This document shows, one piece after another, positions 46,223-56,800 of a stretch of DNA of 64,000 nt; the stretch's first letter is position 1; every line of letters starts with the position of its first letter. The notes beneath the pieces are model-generated. The model saw only the letters and a list, made by a program, of their open reading frames with translations, was not told the DNA's origin and searched no databases. This DNA comes from Lumnitzera littorea (taxonomy: Eukaryota > Streptophyta > Magnoliopsida > Myrtales > Combretaceae). Location of the stretch: positions 18,295,498-18,359,497 of the forward strand of contig JAMXBB010000003.1 in assembly GCA_024138015.1 (NCBI GenBank), written 5' to 3'. The position numbers and the translations under genes are program-made.

Positions 46223-49200
46223 TTGATGTGGGTTTAGGATCAAATCCGAATGGTCTTCAATCAATTCTCCATCAAGGTAATATGGACTAAGGTTGGCAAT
46301 GTTAAAGGTGTTAGAAACTCTAGAGTCTTTGGATAGCTCTGACCTATAGGCATTATCATTGATCTTTTGGAAGATTCTAAAATGTCCTTTAACTCTTGTA
46401 GATAGCTTGTTCCTCCTCTTGCTCAAAAACATTTCCTTACTGAGGTATAGCTACACCAAGTCTCCCAGCTAGAATTTTTTAGCCATCTTGCCCTTAGTCT
46501 TCTCTAGCATTCTTCTAGCAACTTAGTCTATTTGCTAAGTAACTTTGTCATAGATGTGTTGAAGGAATTGTGCTTGAGCTCTCACGTCAAGGTCTTCTTG
46601 CTTAGATCTAAGTATAGGGGTATGATCGAGAGGCAACTCGAGTTTGAAGCCATAGACAACCTTAAAAAGGGTTTGCTTGGTGGCGTTATGTACTGTTCAG
46701 TTGTAAGCAAATTTGACCACTGGTAAGTAGACATCCCAATCAGCCAAGTTCTTTCCTACTGTAGCTTGGAGTAACAATCCCAATGTACGATTGACTACCT
46801 CTATTTAGCTATCCGTCTAGGGTTGACAGGAAGTACTACATAGTGGTTTAGCCCCCATCCGTTGCTACAGAGTTATCTAGAAATGGCTCAAGAACTTTGG
46901 ATCTCTATATAATACTACGCTTCTCGATACACAGTGTAACCTAACAATTTCCTACAAGAAAAGAGAAGCAATAGCCAAAGCATCGTTAGTTTTAGAGCAG
47001 GGCATAAAGTGTGCCATCTTGCTGAAACTATCTACAACTTCCATTACAAAATCTTTACCTCGAGCAATTTGTAGTAGGCCAAGAACAAAGTCCATGCTCA
47101 ACTCAATCCATGGTTTCATTAAATAGGTGAAGGCATTGCTTTCCCTTACTCGGCTTGATATTTAGCCCTCTTGCACATGGCACAACCTTCTACCACTCAG
47201 TGTACATCTCATCTCATTCTTGGCCAGAAGAAATAATCATTCAATAGTTCATAGGTTCTTCTCTCCCCAAAATACTTGAAGAGTCATTTATTGTAGGCTT
47301 CCCTAATAAATAATTCTTGTAAAGAGCAGGTTAATACGCATAATTTTTCCCCTCGAAACAAGTATCCATCTTCTACGTGATATTCGTCTACTATCCTTCC
47401 ATCAATACATCCCATAAATATGGGTCTAAAGTGTGGATCCCCAATGCACTACTATTTAATACTCGTAAACCTAAACAACGTCATTTGTAGTCCATTCAGG
47501 AGTACATGCCTCTTTAAAAGAGCATCTGCAATCACATTGCCCTTTCCTTGTTTGTATTTTATTACAAAGTTAAACACCTCAAGGAATTTGACCCACCTCA
47601 CCTATAGCTTCAATAACTTCATCTAACTTTGAAGATACCTCAAAGATTCATGATCAGTGTAGATAACAAATTCTCTTGGTAACAAATAATGCTGTCATAC
47701 TTGCAATACCTGAATCAATGCTAAGAGTTCTTTGTCATATACAAAATAGTTTAGTTGAGGTCCCTTGACATAGTAGGTAATTAGTCGCCCTTCTTACATT
47801 AGAACAGTGCCTATCTCAATGCTTGACACATTATACTCTAACTCAAATATTTTCTCGAAATCAGGTAGAACTAGTATAGAGGCAGAGGTCAATCTTTCCT
47901 TCACCTTAGCAAAACTTCTCTCTTCCTTTTCTCCCCTTCGAAAGTTGATGTTCCTCTTTATCAATTCAGTAAGGAGTGTAATGAGGTTGCTAAAATTCCT
48001 GATGAATCTTTTGTAAAAGGAAGCATAGAAACTTCTTACTTCAGCACAAGTAGTAAGGGTCGATCACTCGACGATTTCTCAGATCTTCTCTTCATTTACT
48101 CATAAGCCACCTCTACTTACCACATAGCCTAGGAATACCACTTCCTCCTGGCAAAAGCAACATTTCTTAAACTTACCAAGTAATCTCTTAACACAAAAGA
48201 CATTAAGTATGACTTAAAGATGTTCACAGTGATTCAACATGTCGACACTGTACACTAGGATATCATCAAAATACACTACTACAAACTTCCCTATAAGATG
48301 TCTTAATACATGGTTCATCAATCTTATGAAAGTGTTCGGGTCATTTGATAAGCCAAATGACATGACTATCCACTCATAAAGTTCATGCTGAGTTTTGCAT
48401 GTAGTTTTTCACTCATCTCCCAACCTCATGTGAATTTAATTCTTAGCTCCACTCAATTAATCCAGCATGTCTTCCAACCTTAGGATAGGATATCTATATT
48501 TGATCATGATCTTGTTTATGGCTTGGCTATCTACATACATTCACTAGGTTTTATCCTTTTTTGGCACTAGAAGCACCAACACAGTGCATAGGATGAGACT
48601 TTTCCTAACATACCCTCTCTTTAGTAATTCATTAACTTGTCGTTGGAGCTTGGAAGCCTGATCGGGGCTCATCCTATAGGCTAGCTTATTCAATAAGGTG
48701 GTACTAGGTATTAAATCAATGCAGTGTTGTATGCCTCGAATTGGAGGCAACCCTTCGAGCAACTATTCTAGGAATAGATCAACTTTTTCATCCAGCAACG
48801 CTCTTACTTCTAAGGGTAGTTCACCGTTATTTCATTTCTAACAGGAATCTGACCAACATGAGGGTTAACTCATCAACATTGATGGCCTCTCAAAGCTTAA
48901 CTTTACTCATCATCAGAGTCTTCTTCTATCCATAAGAAGGTTTTGCTTGTAGTTTATTAACTTCACTCAGTGATATCAAGTTTAGTGTAATCTTCTGGCT
49001 ATCCTTCTCAAATACATAAGTGTTCCTGTACCCATCATAAATAACTCTTCTATCAAATAACCATGGTTAGCCAAGCAATACATATGAGGCGCACATGGGT
49101 AACACATTGTAAAGAATTTTGTCAAAGTAATTTCTGATAGTGATCAGTAGTAGTACTTACGAGGTAACATGTAGTGCTCCCTTCTCACTCAATTAATGCA

Positions 49201-49283
49201 ACTTATACAGCCTCGGGTGCGCAATAGTTGGCAACTTTTATCTAATGACCAAATCAGTTGATGCCACATTGGTGCAACTTCTA

Positions 49284-49649
49284 CTATCAACAATTAGTGT
49301 ATTCACCTAATCATTTACCCTACAGGTGATATGAAGCAAGTTATCCCTCTGTGCCTCCTCACATGAGGGTTCTAAGTTCATTGTACATCGAACAACCAAG
49401 ACCAACTATCAACAATTAGTATATTCACCTAATCATTTACCCTACAGGTGATATGAAGCAAGTTCTCCCTCTGTGCCTCCTCACATGAGGGTTCTAAGTT
49501 CATTGTACATCGAACAACCAAGACCAACTATCAACAATTAGTATATTCACCTAATCATTTACCCTACAGGTGATATGAAGCAAGTTCTCCCTCTGTGCCT
49601 CCTCACATGAGGGTTCTAAGTTCATTGTACATCGAATAACCAAGACCAA
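49284..49649. repeat. 122-bp tandem triplication in the element 4 protease
   Basis: Three almost identical 122-base units start at 49284, 49406 and 49528 with CTATCAACAATTAGT and end with AACCAAGACCAA. They differ at only a few positions, so the expansion is recent relative to the decay of the element. The unit covers the N-terminal protease region; 122 is not a multiple of three. Confidence 0.95.
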
Positions 49650-49780
49650 CTGATCTAAGTCCTCGGTGAACACGTCCTCCCAATCAATTTATTATCATGA
49701 GAAAGTTCTTTTTCGATAAGGCTTTCCTCCTCAGGTTCCTTAACAGTACTTTCCACTTCCATCTTCAGGACGTCTCCTTT

Positions 49781-50912
49781 GATGACCATAGTCCTTTGAT
49801 GACCATAGTCCTTTGATTTGAGCACTGAGCAGCTATATGTCTAAACTCTTGGCACTTAAAGCACTTAATCTGGCTCATCTTGCTACCAAATCCTTGCCCT
49901 TTCTCATAAGTTCGGGTCGATATGTCACTGTCAAGTCACCCTTCTACTTAGCTCAAACATTTACCCTTCGAATCAACTCGGTGCCTGATTGAGCTTGGTG
50001 ACTTCCCTGTCCAAGTCTGCTAGTCAATAGTCTAGTTGACAGTCGACTTCTTTTCTACCTCTCTACTCATTGAGCTATTCGAATGGCTTCATCAATTGTA
50101 GTGAATCGTTGGAGTTCCACAATGTCTCGAATGTCACCTCTCAATCCAATAAGGAACCTAGAGATTGTTCGTGCTGGTGGTTCCTCCGCTTTATAGTAGA
50201 TCATAAGTATTTGAAATTCTTAGACATATTCATCAACAAATTGATTTCCTTGTCTCAACTCTTGAAGCCGAGTAAAAGTATCTTTCAAATAGGTATCTAG
50301 CACAAATCTATTTCTAAGTATTTTCTTCATTTCAAGTCAAGTTTTAATCTTTCTATATCCTTTTCATCTCCTCATAGCCAAGAAATCTTTCCACCATGTG
50401 GTAGCATATTCAAAGAACTCAACAGCAGCAATTCTCACTTTCTTGTAATCCTCATATTAGTAATAGTCGAGCACACGCTCTACCTTCTCTTTCTACTTTA
50501 AGTATTCATCCACACTTCCAGATCCATTGAAGTTTAGAATCCAAAGCTTCACATGGTCAGAGGCTCTGGGTGCTCTCTCTCCCTCTTCTTCTTCATAATA
50601 CTCTTCCTTATCCTCTTCTCCCAAATTTCCCAAGTCAATTCTTCTCCTTACTCGTCCGCTTACTTCTCCACCTTAAACTTATTGAGCTAGGTTCTAACCT
50701 CTCGCAGGTCGGGTAGCTTGTGGGGTATTATGCATGGCTTCAGTAGGTCAGTAAGCCAACACATAAATAGCTCAAGTTAAATCCACTAAGAGGTTAGTCA
50801 CCTCATCAAGTCTTTCATCAATGCTCCTAGGGGAACCTTGAGATTGTTGACTACAATAGACAACTCCGCTATTGCCATCTCCAGCACCAATGTTAACACT
50901 TGGTTTTGTCAT
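49781..50912 (-). pseudogene. gag: element 4 gag, broken
   Basis: The minus-strand ATG at 50910-50912 opens MTKPSVNIGAGDGNSGVV, like the gag starts of elements 1 and 2. The capsid region at about 50480-50050 reads ELRQGNQFVDEYV and GLRGDIRDIVELQRF. The zinc knuckle at 49822-49866 is fully intact (KCFKCQEFRHIAAQCSNQ), the only one in the window. An acidic segment lies near 50580-50640. An 18-base direct repeat (GATGACCATAGTCCTTTG) at 49784-49819 lies just after the knuckle. A handful of stops remain. Confidence 0.8.
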
Positions 50913-51099
50913 TTTCTCTGAAAGATTCAAATCTCAAACTCTTCGGTTAGGTGTTTTAGTAAACACTTCCACAAACTAGAAATTTAATAGCTAACAAACA
51001 CAGCAATTAAATGAACATAGTAACTTGCTCTATTTCATACAGGCAAAACAAAATATAAATAGAACTTCAAAACAAACTACAACTCAAGTGAAACCTCCA

Positions 51100-51111
51100 C
51101 TTTGATACTAA
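51100..51111 (-). promoter_or_regulatory. primer binding site, element 4
   Basis: TTAGTATCAAAG on the minus strand is the initiator-Met site with G-to-A changes. It lies two bases inside the 5' LTR border. Confidence 0.75.
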
Positions 51112-51113
51112 GA

Positions 51114-51991
51114 TGATGCAAATCGTAACTAATGATTGACAAGGCCGGTCACAAGGATGGGTCCAAGCTTGCCAAAAGCTTGAAAGGATGATGGGGAATG
51201 CACGAAAGAATGAAGGATGTGAATGAAAAAGTAAGCAAAAACTCATAAACAGCTCTAAAGGATATAGCACACCAATGGAACTTCTGAGGACTCACGATAC
51301 AACTTAATATGATACATAAATTAGTCCGATGAGTTTACTCACTATTTAGCCTTGCTTAAGGGTTAAGATAAGAGTGAAATGAAAATAAACAATTAGTGTT
51401 TACAAGAGGAAATATTAGGTGTATTAATGGTAATCTAATGTTTATGGCTACAAGGGTATTTATACCCAATAAGTTAGGGCAACTTGCTTAAAAAGAGAAA
51501 AGACAAAAATGGGTATTTCCCAAAGAAGTAATGTATAAAGAATACAAAGGGTAAAATTAAATATTAAAAAAAAAAATAATTAGTGTAGCAGATTCTGCAT
51601 GTGGTCCAATATAGGTAGCGGAGCTGCATTGGCAAAGTCTTTGGAGGATGCAAACAAAGGAGTACGATTTGATTGCTTATCTGAATAAGGGTAATTGAGG
51701 ATTAGTCTGAGGTCTCTCTTTCATCTTCTCGACATGGATGATGCTGAGCAATTGGTCGACTTGAATGTAGATGAGTAAGCATGCATGGTTTGGCTATTGT
51801 CTCGGCATTTTACTATTCAGCATAAAACCTTCAAGAAGTAGGCAGCTATATGGCTCGGCATGTAAAGTTGATCGGCAATGTGATACTCGACTTTGGCAGG
51901 AGTTGGTTAAAGTAAGAGGATTCGCCTTACCAGCCCCTCTAATCGTCAGGCTCAACTATGGGTCAATGGCCCCATAGTCTAAATCCTATCA
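51114..51991 (-). repeat. element 4 5' LTR
   Basis: On the minus strand it starts TGATAGGATTTAGACTATG and ends GATTTGCATCA. It includes the palindromic TATA box at 51454-51467. Confidence 0.85.
51454..51467 (-). promoter_or_regulatory. palindromic TATA box, element 4 5' LTR
   Basis: GGGTATAAATACCC on the minus strand, identical to the box in element 2 (23134-23147). Confidence 0.65.
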
Positions 51992-52027
51992 AATGTTATA
52001 TCTAATTTCATGTTTTGACTCGTTTTA

Positions 52028-52260
52028 TGGTTGGGCATGGTGTTCTCAATGGACCAATGGTTTTGAGTTAGTTTGGCTACCTTAATGGATCGAGGATTGT
52101 GCTTAAGTCAATTGCCTCAATGGGCCAAGGGTTTGTGTTTAGGTTAGTTACCTTAACAACTAAGGATTCGTGTTTTAGGTTGGCTTCCTTTACAAGCCAA
52201 AGATTTGTGTTTAGGTTAGTTGCCTTGATGGGCTAAGGGCTTGTGTTTACTTCAAGTCCC
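52028..52260. repeat. tandem repeat, 35-36 bp units
   Basis: About six imperfect units carry the core GGGCCAAGGGTTTGTGTTTA and TTAGTTGCCTTAATG. It is a second tandem array in C1, near the opposite end of its internal region from the larger array. Confidence 0.8.
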
Positions 52261-52596
52261 ATAAGAATCTGTAAACTTTAGTAACTTTCTTTTTTCTCTC
52301 TCTTTTCTTTTTTCTTTTCTTTTTAATTCTCTTTTTTTTTTCTTTTTTATGGGAGAGAAAGATATGGCTTTATTTTACAAAAATTGTGTCATCCAATTGC
52401 AAATAACGATAGGGAATTTAGGGTTCTATTTTTATGCCTATGGAATATATTTACAATAGGTTAATGAACGTTATTAAAGGTATATTTACAAAAGAGGAAC
52501 ACTAAAGAATAGAGAATAATATGCTAAAGGGAACTTTTATTATCATGACAAAAAGAAACAAAGAAAAGGAGCCTAACATTTATTCTCAATTATTAT

Positions 52597-52914
52597 TCAA
52601 TGAAACTTGACATTTATTTCACGCTCTTTAACGACATCTAAAGTCCTTAATTTAGCTCTTGTAGTCGGGATGCAATTTATTTCCAACATCTCTAAAGCCC
52701 AATCTATGGTCTTTTCGCTTTCCTTGACTTAAGCCAACAAGACTCGATTAAACGCTTTAGCATATCTAGCCTTTTGCTTCTAGTAGGTAGCTTCATCTTA
52801 CAATAGTTATTCACGGATTCCAAGGACATCTTGTAGCTTATTGACTCTCTAATTGTTCACTTGTTGATTACCTAGAATTATCATAGGCTCGAGTGTTTCA
52901 TGAATAAGAATCAT
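52597..52914 (-). pseudogene. candidate decayed ORF in the C1 leader
   Basis: The minus-strand ATG at 52912-52914 opens about 105 codons ending at a TGA (52597-52599), interrupted by about six stops, all TAA or TAG as expected from Gln codons. The last 59 codons have a single stop and a protein-like, charged composition (KQKARYAKAFNRVLLA, then TIDWALEMLEIN). I do not recognise a family. Position after the primer site recalls the additional ORF of Ogre elements, but it may also be a chance frame; random AT-rich DNA would give seven or eight stops. Confidence 0.3.
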
Positions 52915-53559
52915 TTATTAATAAAATAAATAAATGTACGTAAAAGCACACGAATGCTAGAACTATTGAGTTGATACATCATTTCTTAAGTTGCAACCCC
53001 ATTAATGATTCGGGGTTTACAAAATACCCCTAACTTTTACAAAAGAATTTATTTTAAGTCTAGTAAGTATTACGTTGGTATAAAAATATTTATAAGGAAC
53101 TGTTACAAAAATTGATTACATTTCTAGGACACTCAAATATTACTAGGTTTGCAACTTTTAGAAGTGGTTTATTAACTCATGGTTAAAGAAGGTGTATACA
53201 ATTAAGGGGGGTTAAAGGTTCTTAAGTTCTATGACCTTGCATGTTTTCGAAGAAAAGGTTTCTTGATCACATTAAAACTTAGATAGGGTAGCTTGATCGG
53301 CCTTGAAAGGTAATTACCGTACAATATCCAAAACCTACACAATGGCCTCCCGTCCTAAGGTCATATGATAGCTTAGGTCTAACCATATCTATCCTGCATC
53401 TATGATGTAATAAACAATATCCCAATACATTTGTTGCATGCAAGAGTTAGGATAACAATTAAAGAATATTATTTACAACAAAAGAATCATAAATTAACAT
53501 AGGTATTTTGAAAGATAATTCTAATTTCAAAAGGTTTAAGTGGCTAACCCTCTTAACAA

Positions 53560-53577
53560 TCCCTAATGGAGTTGCTA
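53560..53577 (-). promoter_or_regulatory. primer binding site of C1, tRNA-Arg type
   Basis: TAGCAACTCCATTAGGGA on the minus strand differs from the Tat/Ogre primer site TGGCGACTCCACTGGGGA at four positions, all G-to-A or C-to-T. It lies three bases from the 5' LTR. Confidence 0.75.
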
Positions 53578-53580
53578 AGC

Positions 53581-56354
53581 CATTAAGCCTAGAATTTTCG
53601 GTTTTCGTTTATTTTCCTTAATTCTATTTCCATCAATTCCTATACCCAATCAATATAAACCCTTGACTAAGAACTAAGAAAAATCTGACTTTTTTTCTTT
53701 TTAATTTTGAAAACTTTTTAGAGTCATTACCCGATTAGGACCGAAAAAGGGATAGGTGATGATCTATTAAGTAAATTGACTCTAACTTAGCCATTGGTCT
53801 ACAAGAAAACCAATTTTATGAAAAGGTGACTTTTGAAAACTAGAGATACTTATATTTGGGAGCTATCCTATTAAACCCTAATCGGATACTACTTTTAACC
53901 TTTTGAATTTAACCTTATTTTTCAAAGTACCCTTAAAAAATTTTTTCTATTTATAGGGTATAAATAAAACTATAATTATTTACAAAGGGAAGGAATTGAA
54001 AGATTATTCACGAGGGGAAAAATAAATTTTTTTATATTTCAAGTCACCTCGTAAATATGCACGGATGTCTACGTACTTGCTATTCGAGATAAGAGCTTCA
54101 TAGTTCATTCTTATAAAACTTTAGGTTGTTAATATTCCTTTTTTAAGAAAACAAATGGATGAGTTTACATTCTTTTTTTTTTATCCATTTTTGCTTTATA
54201 TGAGTAAAAAAAATCCTAAAAGGAAGGGTCCTCATTTGAAATGTTTATTTTTGGAAAAATTTTAAGAAAGCCTTCATTTTAAAAAGAGTTTACTAATGAG
54301 TTTAGTTTTTTTTTTTTTAATGATTTTCTAAGTGATAAATCTTTTTATTATTTTATTATACATTTTTTATTTTTCTCTCCTCTTTTTTATCAAGAAATAT
54401 TTTGGAAAAAAAATCTAAAATAATAAAATAAAAGGAAACTTTTAAGTAAGTATACATATATAAGGAGATTTTTTTTCTTTTTCTTTTTTCCAAAAATTAG
54501 CAAAATAAAAATAAATATATAAAAAATAACCTAGGTAAAGATTTCAGCTCAAATGCAAATTGGGGGTTTGGACTTGGACCAGGGTCGTTGAGTTTAAGTC
54601 AGATCACTTGACCCAATAATGTGCAACGTACATAAGGTTAGGGCTAGTACAGTAAGAGGCGAACAATGGCAATCTAGCTCAATTCAGGCGCCAAAATTGA
54701 GCAGGGAATGTCATATTCATGTGTAGTTTATTGGTAAATGAGGGTTTCATGAAGAGTAGGTGGTTAAAAGTGGTGGTTTAAGTAGTGGTGGAGAATAGTG
54801 GCCGGCCGTAGCTATTGGGTGACTTGCGTAGTGGCTACTAGAGTTTGAAGGAGCATTAGGTTAGGGGTTTTAGATGGTGGTAAACACAGTTGTATGCTTA
54901 GTTTAGCTCGTGGTAGTAGCTATGGTGGTGCTTTGCATGGTAGGTCATAGTGGATAGTATTGGAGTATGTAGAGCTAGTCGATACTCCTAGGGGGCACAA
55001 TGGAGTATGGAGGTGGTTGAGATGAAAAGCTTATGGCTTAGGGATATTCCTAAAGGGTGGTCTCGCTCAAAAGTGACTATGGTGATAAGATTTTTAGAGA
55101 GAGGGGGGTTGTGACATGAGCCTTCTAAAGAGAGAGAGAGAGCTCGAAATGAGAGAAAGATGGACTAGAAGTGAGAATTGACGAAAGTTGATGCTCTAAA
55201 TGGATGTAGGAGCTCCAATTTATAAGAATCTAAGCTTAGTCGAGCTTTGGAAAGTCATTAATGGTCGATTCACACACAATATGCCAACTTGGTAAAATCT
55301 TCAAATTTATGGAAAAATCTTGATTCTGGGGATAATTTTAAGCTATGGATGATTTCAAGTGGATCAATGATCGGATATAAACTTCTATTTTGGCTTTAAT
55401 TTTATCTCTTAATTTCATGAACCTAGACGAGTACTTAGTATCAACTTAAGTGTTCCATGCAATCTACATGATTTCACCATTGATTTGGTGAAATCGTGTT
55501 GAAAAAGGGATCAAAAATGGATTCAAACCTAGCTACCCAATTAGGGAAAATGCGAGAAAATAAGGGAATTAGGGAGAAAGAGAAGGAAAATAATCATATC
55601 AGCCAATAACACGTCAACAAGTGTCCTTCTTAAGGAAACAAAAACAAAAGGCGCTAAGTGCTTATCCTCAATCTCAAAACCAAGATCTTAGCTTTCACAA
55701 TGTGGCCCTTAGCTAGCTGTACTAGGTTTTGTTCTCATCATGTGCTGCAAATTAATTTTAAATATTCAACTAAGATGGCTCGGATTGGTTTCCAAATAGG
55801 AAACCCGATTTGGGTTGAATTTAACCTCCTTGATACAAATGCATTCCCTTACATGAGTAAGCCTAGTATACATTTTCTAAAAATAATTTTCAAATTGAAT
55901 GCAATTTAATGGTTTTACAAGCTATGTTCATTGATCGCATAGGTTAAAAAATATATATTTTTCATAAATCAAACAATTTAAGTCAGATCAAAGCATCATT
56001 TGAAGCTATGATTAACTTAAATTAAGTTCAATTTTACAAATAAAAAAATACTAGTATTAACCATGGTCTAAATATTAAATTTTTCGAAAAAATTTAATAT
56101 GGCTCGAAACCGTAAATCATATATGGGTACTATGACTCTATTTAATCCTAAAATGGAAAGGACTCTACCCATGTGACTTGAAAACCCTAAAAATGACCCA
56201 AGAATTGAAAAAAAAAAATTGGAAATTTATTTTTTCAATTTTTTTGTATTTTTTTTTTATTTTCATTTTTTTTTTGTATTTTTAAGTAAAGACCCTTCTC
56301 CTTTATTTTAAAGAAACTCTAAAAATTACAAGTGGTAAAAAAAGGGTGTCTACA
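53581..56354 (-). repeat. C1 5' LTR
   Basis: On the minus strand it starts TGTAGACACCC at 56354 and ends near CTTAATG, a transition-decayed form of CTCGACA. It is 2774 bases and aligns with the three pieces of the C1 3' LTR. It carries a GA-rich tract at about 55092-55165 and low-complexity A/T runs at 54170-54520 and 56200-56285. It lacks nested insertions and is the best reference copy of this LTR in the window. Confidence 0.85.
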
Positions 56355-56359
56355 CTAAT
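56355..56359. repeat. target site duplication of C1, right copy
   Basis: CTAAT, partner of CTTAT at 4288-4292. Confidence 0.8.
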
Positions 56360-56800
56360 AAATACTACTTTCAACAACTTTTGAACTTTCTTTGTTAATT
56401 GCAACATGGCGTTCTAGAGCAATGATGCTTATTTTACTATACGGCCTCACCATTTGGATCAATGTTTAGCTAATGTGTCATAACATGATTAGGATTACCT
56501 AGCATTTCCAACGGGGACTAAGCAAACATGTTGGCATTAGCTTAGAGAGAGACTACATCTTGTTGTTTCAAATTTGTTTGCAATGATCCAATAGTTATCA
56601 TAGTTTGCTTAGGATTATCATTGAGCTGAACTTCTTCAATTGACTCACCTTTATTTTTCAGCTTTCTCTTTTATGCTTGATTCAATGTTGAACACTTGCT
56701 CCCTTTTTTATGCTTTCAAATATGGCGACCTTGCTAACTGTTGATCATCTCAACTTACTCTGACTCTTGTTGGAGTGTGGAAATTAGCCTTAAGGTAAGC
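56355..56800 (-). pseudogene. pol: element D: start of RT and upstream pol (Tat/Ogre-like)
   Basis: Minus strand: decayed motifs of the RT start of Tat/Ogre elements. EMLGNPNHVMTH is followed by LNIDPNGEAV at about 56520-56450, then a stretch ending KVVFIR that is cut by C1 and continues in frame at 4287. Upstream, weaker similarity reaches 56800, where the element 5 LTR begins. In-frame stops are frequent. Confidence 0.7.

Larger units (their letters stand above)
46166..49780 (-). pseudogene. pol: element 4 pol (PR-RT-RNase H-INT), broken
   Basis: Protease lies at about 49660-48950; its start is multiplied by a 122-base triplication (49284-49649), which shifts the frame. The active-site segment reads VDSRSCTNVAS. 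RT at about 48760-48060 has GLPPIRGIQHCIDLIP, GYVRKS, LVPKKDKT and an intact YFDD (48262-48273). RNase H is at about 47900-47640. Integrase runs from about 47400 to 46440. The terminal frame (46432-46166) includes FNIANLSPYYLDGELIED and continues through the purine tract 46 bases into the 3' LTR before stopping. Stops and frameshifts separate the segments. Confidence 0.85.
45369..51991 (-). mobile_element. element 4: CRM-like Ty3/gypsy retrotransposon
   Basis: Paired LTRs (45369-46211 and 51114-51991), primer site, gag, pol and purine tract are in standard order on the minus strand. It is the best preserved copy here: zinc knuckle and RT active site are intact. No convincing target duplication is seen (tgagg on the left, aatgt on the right). 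It is inserted in the C1 internal region. Confidence 0.85.
51992..53559 (-). other. C1 leader region downstream of the primer site
   Basis: This is the first 1.6 kb of the C1 internal region (minus-strand order 53559 to 51992). It holds a candidate decayed ORF (52597-52914), a pyrimidine-rich tract (about 52285-52350) and a short tandem repeat (52028-52260). The rest, about 52920-53559, shows no gene. Ogre elements often carry an additional ORF ahead of gag, but no gag follows here. Confidence 0.6.
4293..56354 (-). mobile_element. C1: non-autonomous Tat/Ogre-like LTR element with nested insertions
   Basis: C1 is bounded by two LTRs of one family: 3' LTR at 4293-14675 (interrupted) and 5' LTR at 53581-56354. 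After removing nested elements each LTR is about 2.78 kb. The internal region, in minus-strand order, is 53580-51992, 45368-43855 and 16921-14676, about 5.35 kb. It has a tRNA-Arg type primer site at 53560-53577, a polypurine tract next to the 3' LTR, two tandem-repeat regions and no recognisable gag, protease, RT or integrase. That makes it LARD-like (large LTR, non-coding). Tat/Ogre assignment rests on the primer site, the TGTAGACACC start and long LTRs. The element must have depended on proteins from a relative such as D. Confidence 0.8.

Noticed and set aside
49284..49649. CRISPR-like array
   Set aside because: The units are contiguous 122-base copies without distinct spacers, inside a retrotransposon protease; this is plant DNA.
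53581..56354. Independent solo LTR
   Set aside because: First considered solo, but the primer site at its left, the matching LTR at 4293-14675 and the paired target duplication show it is the 5' LTR of C1.
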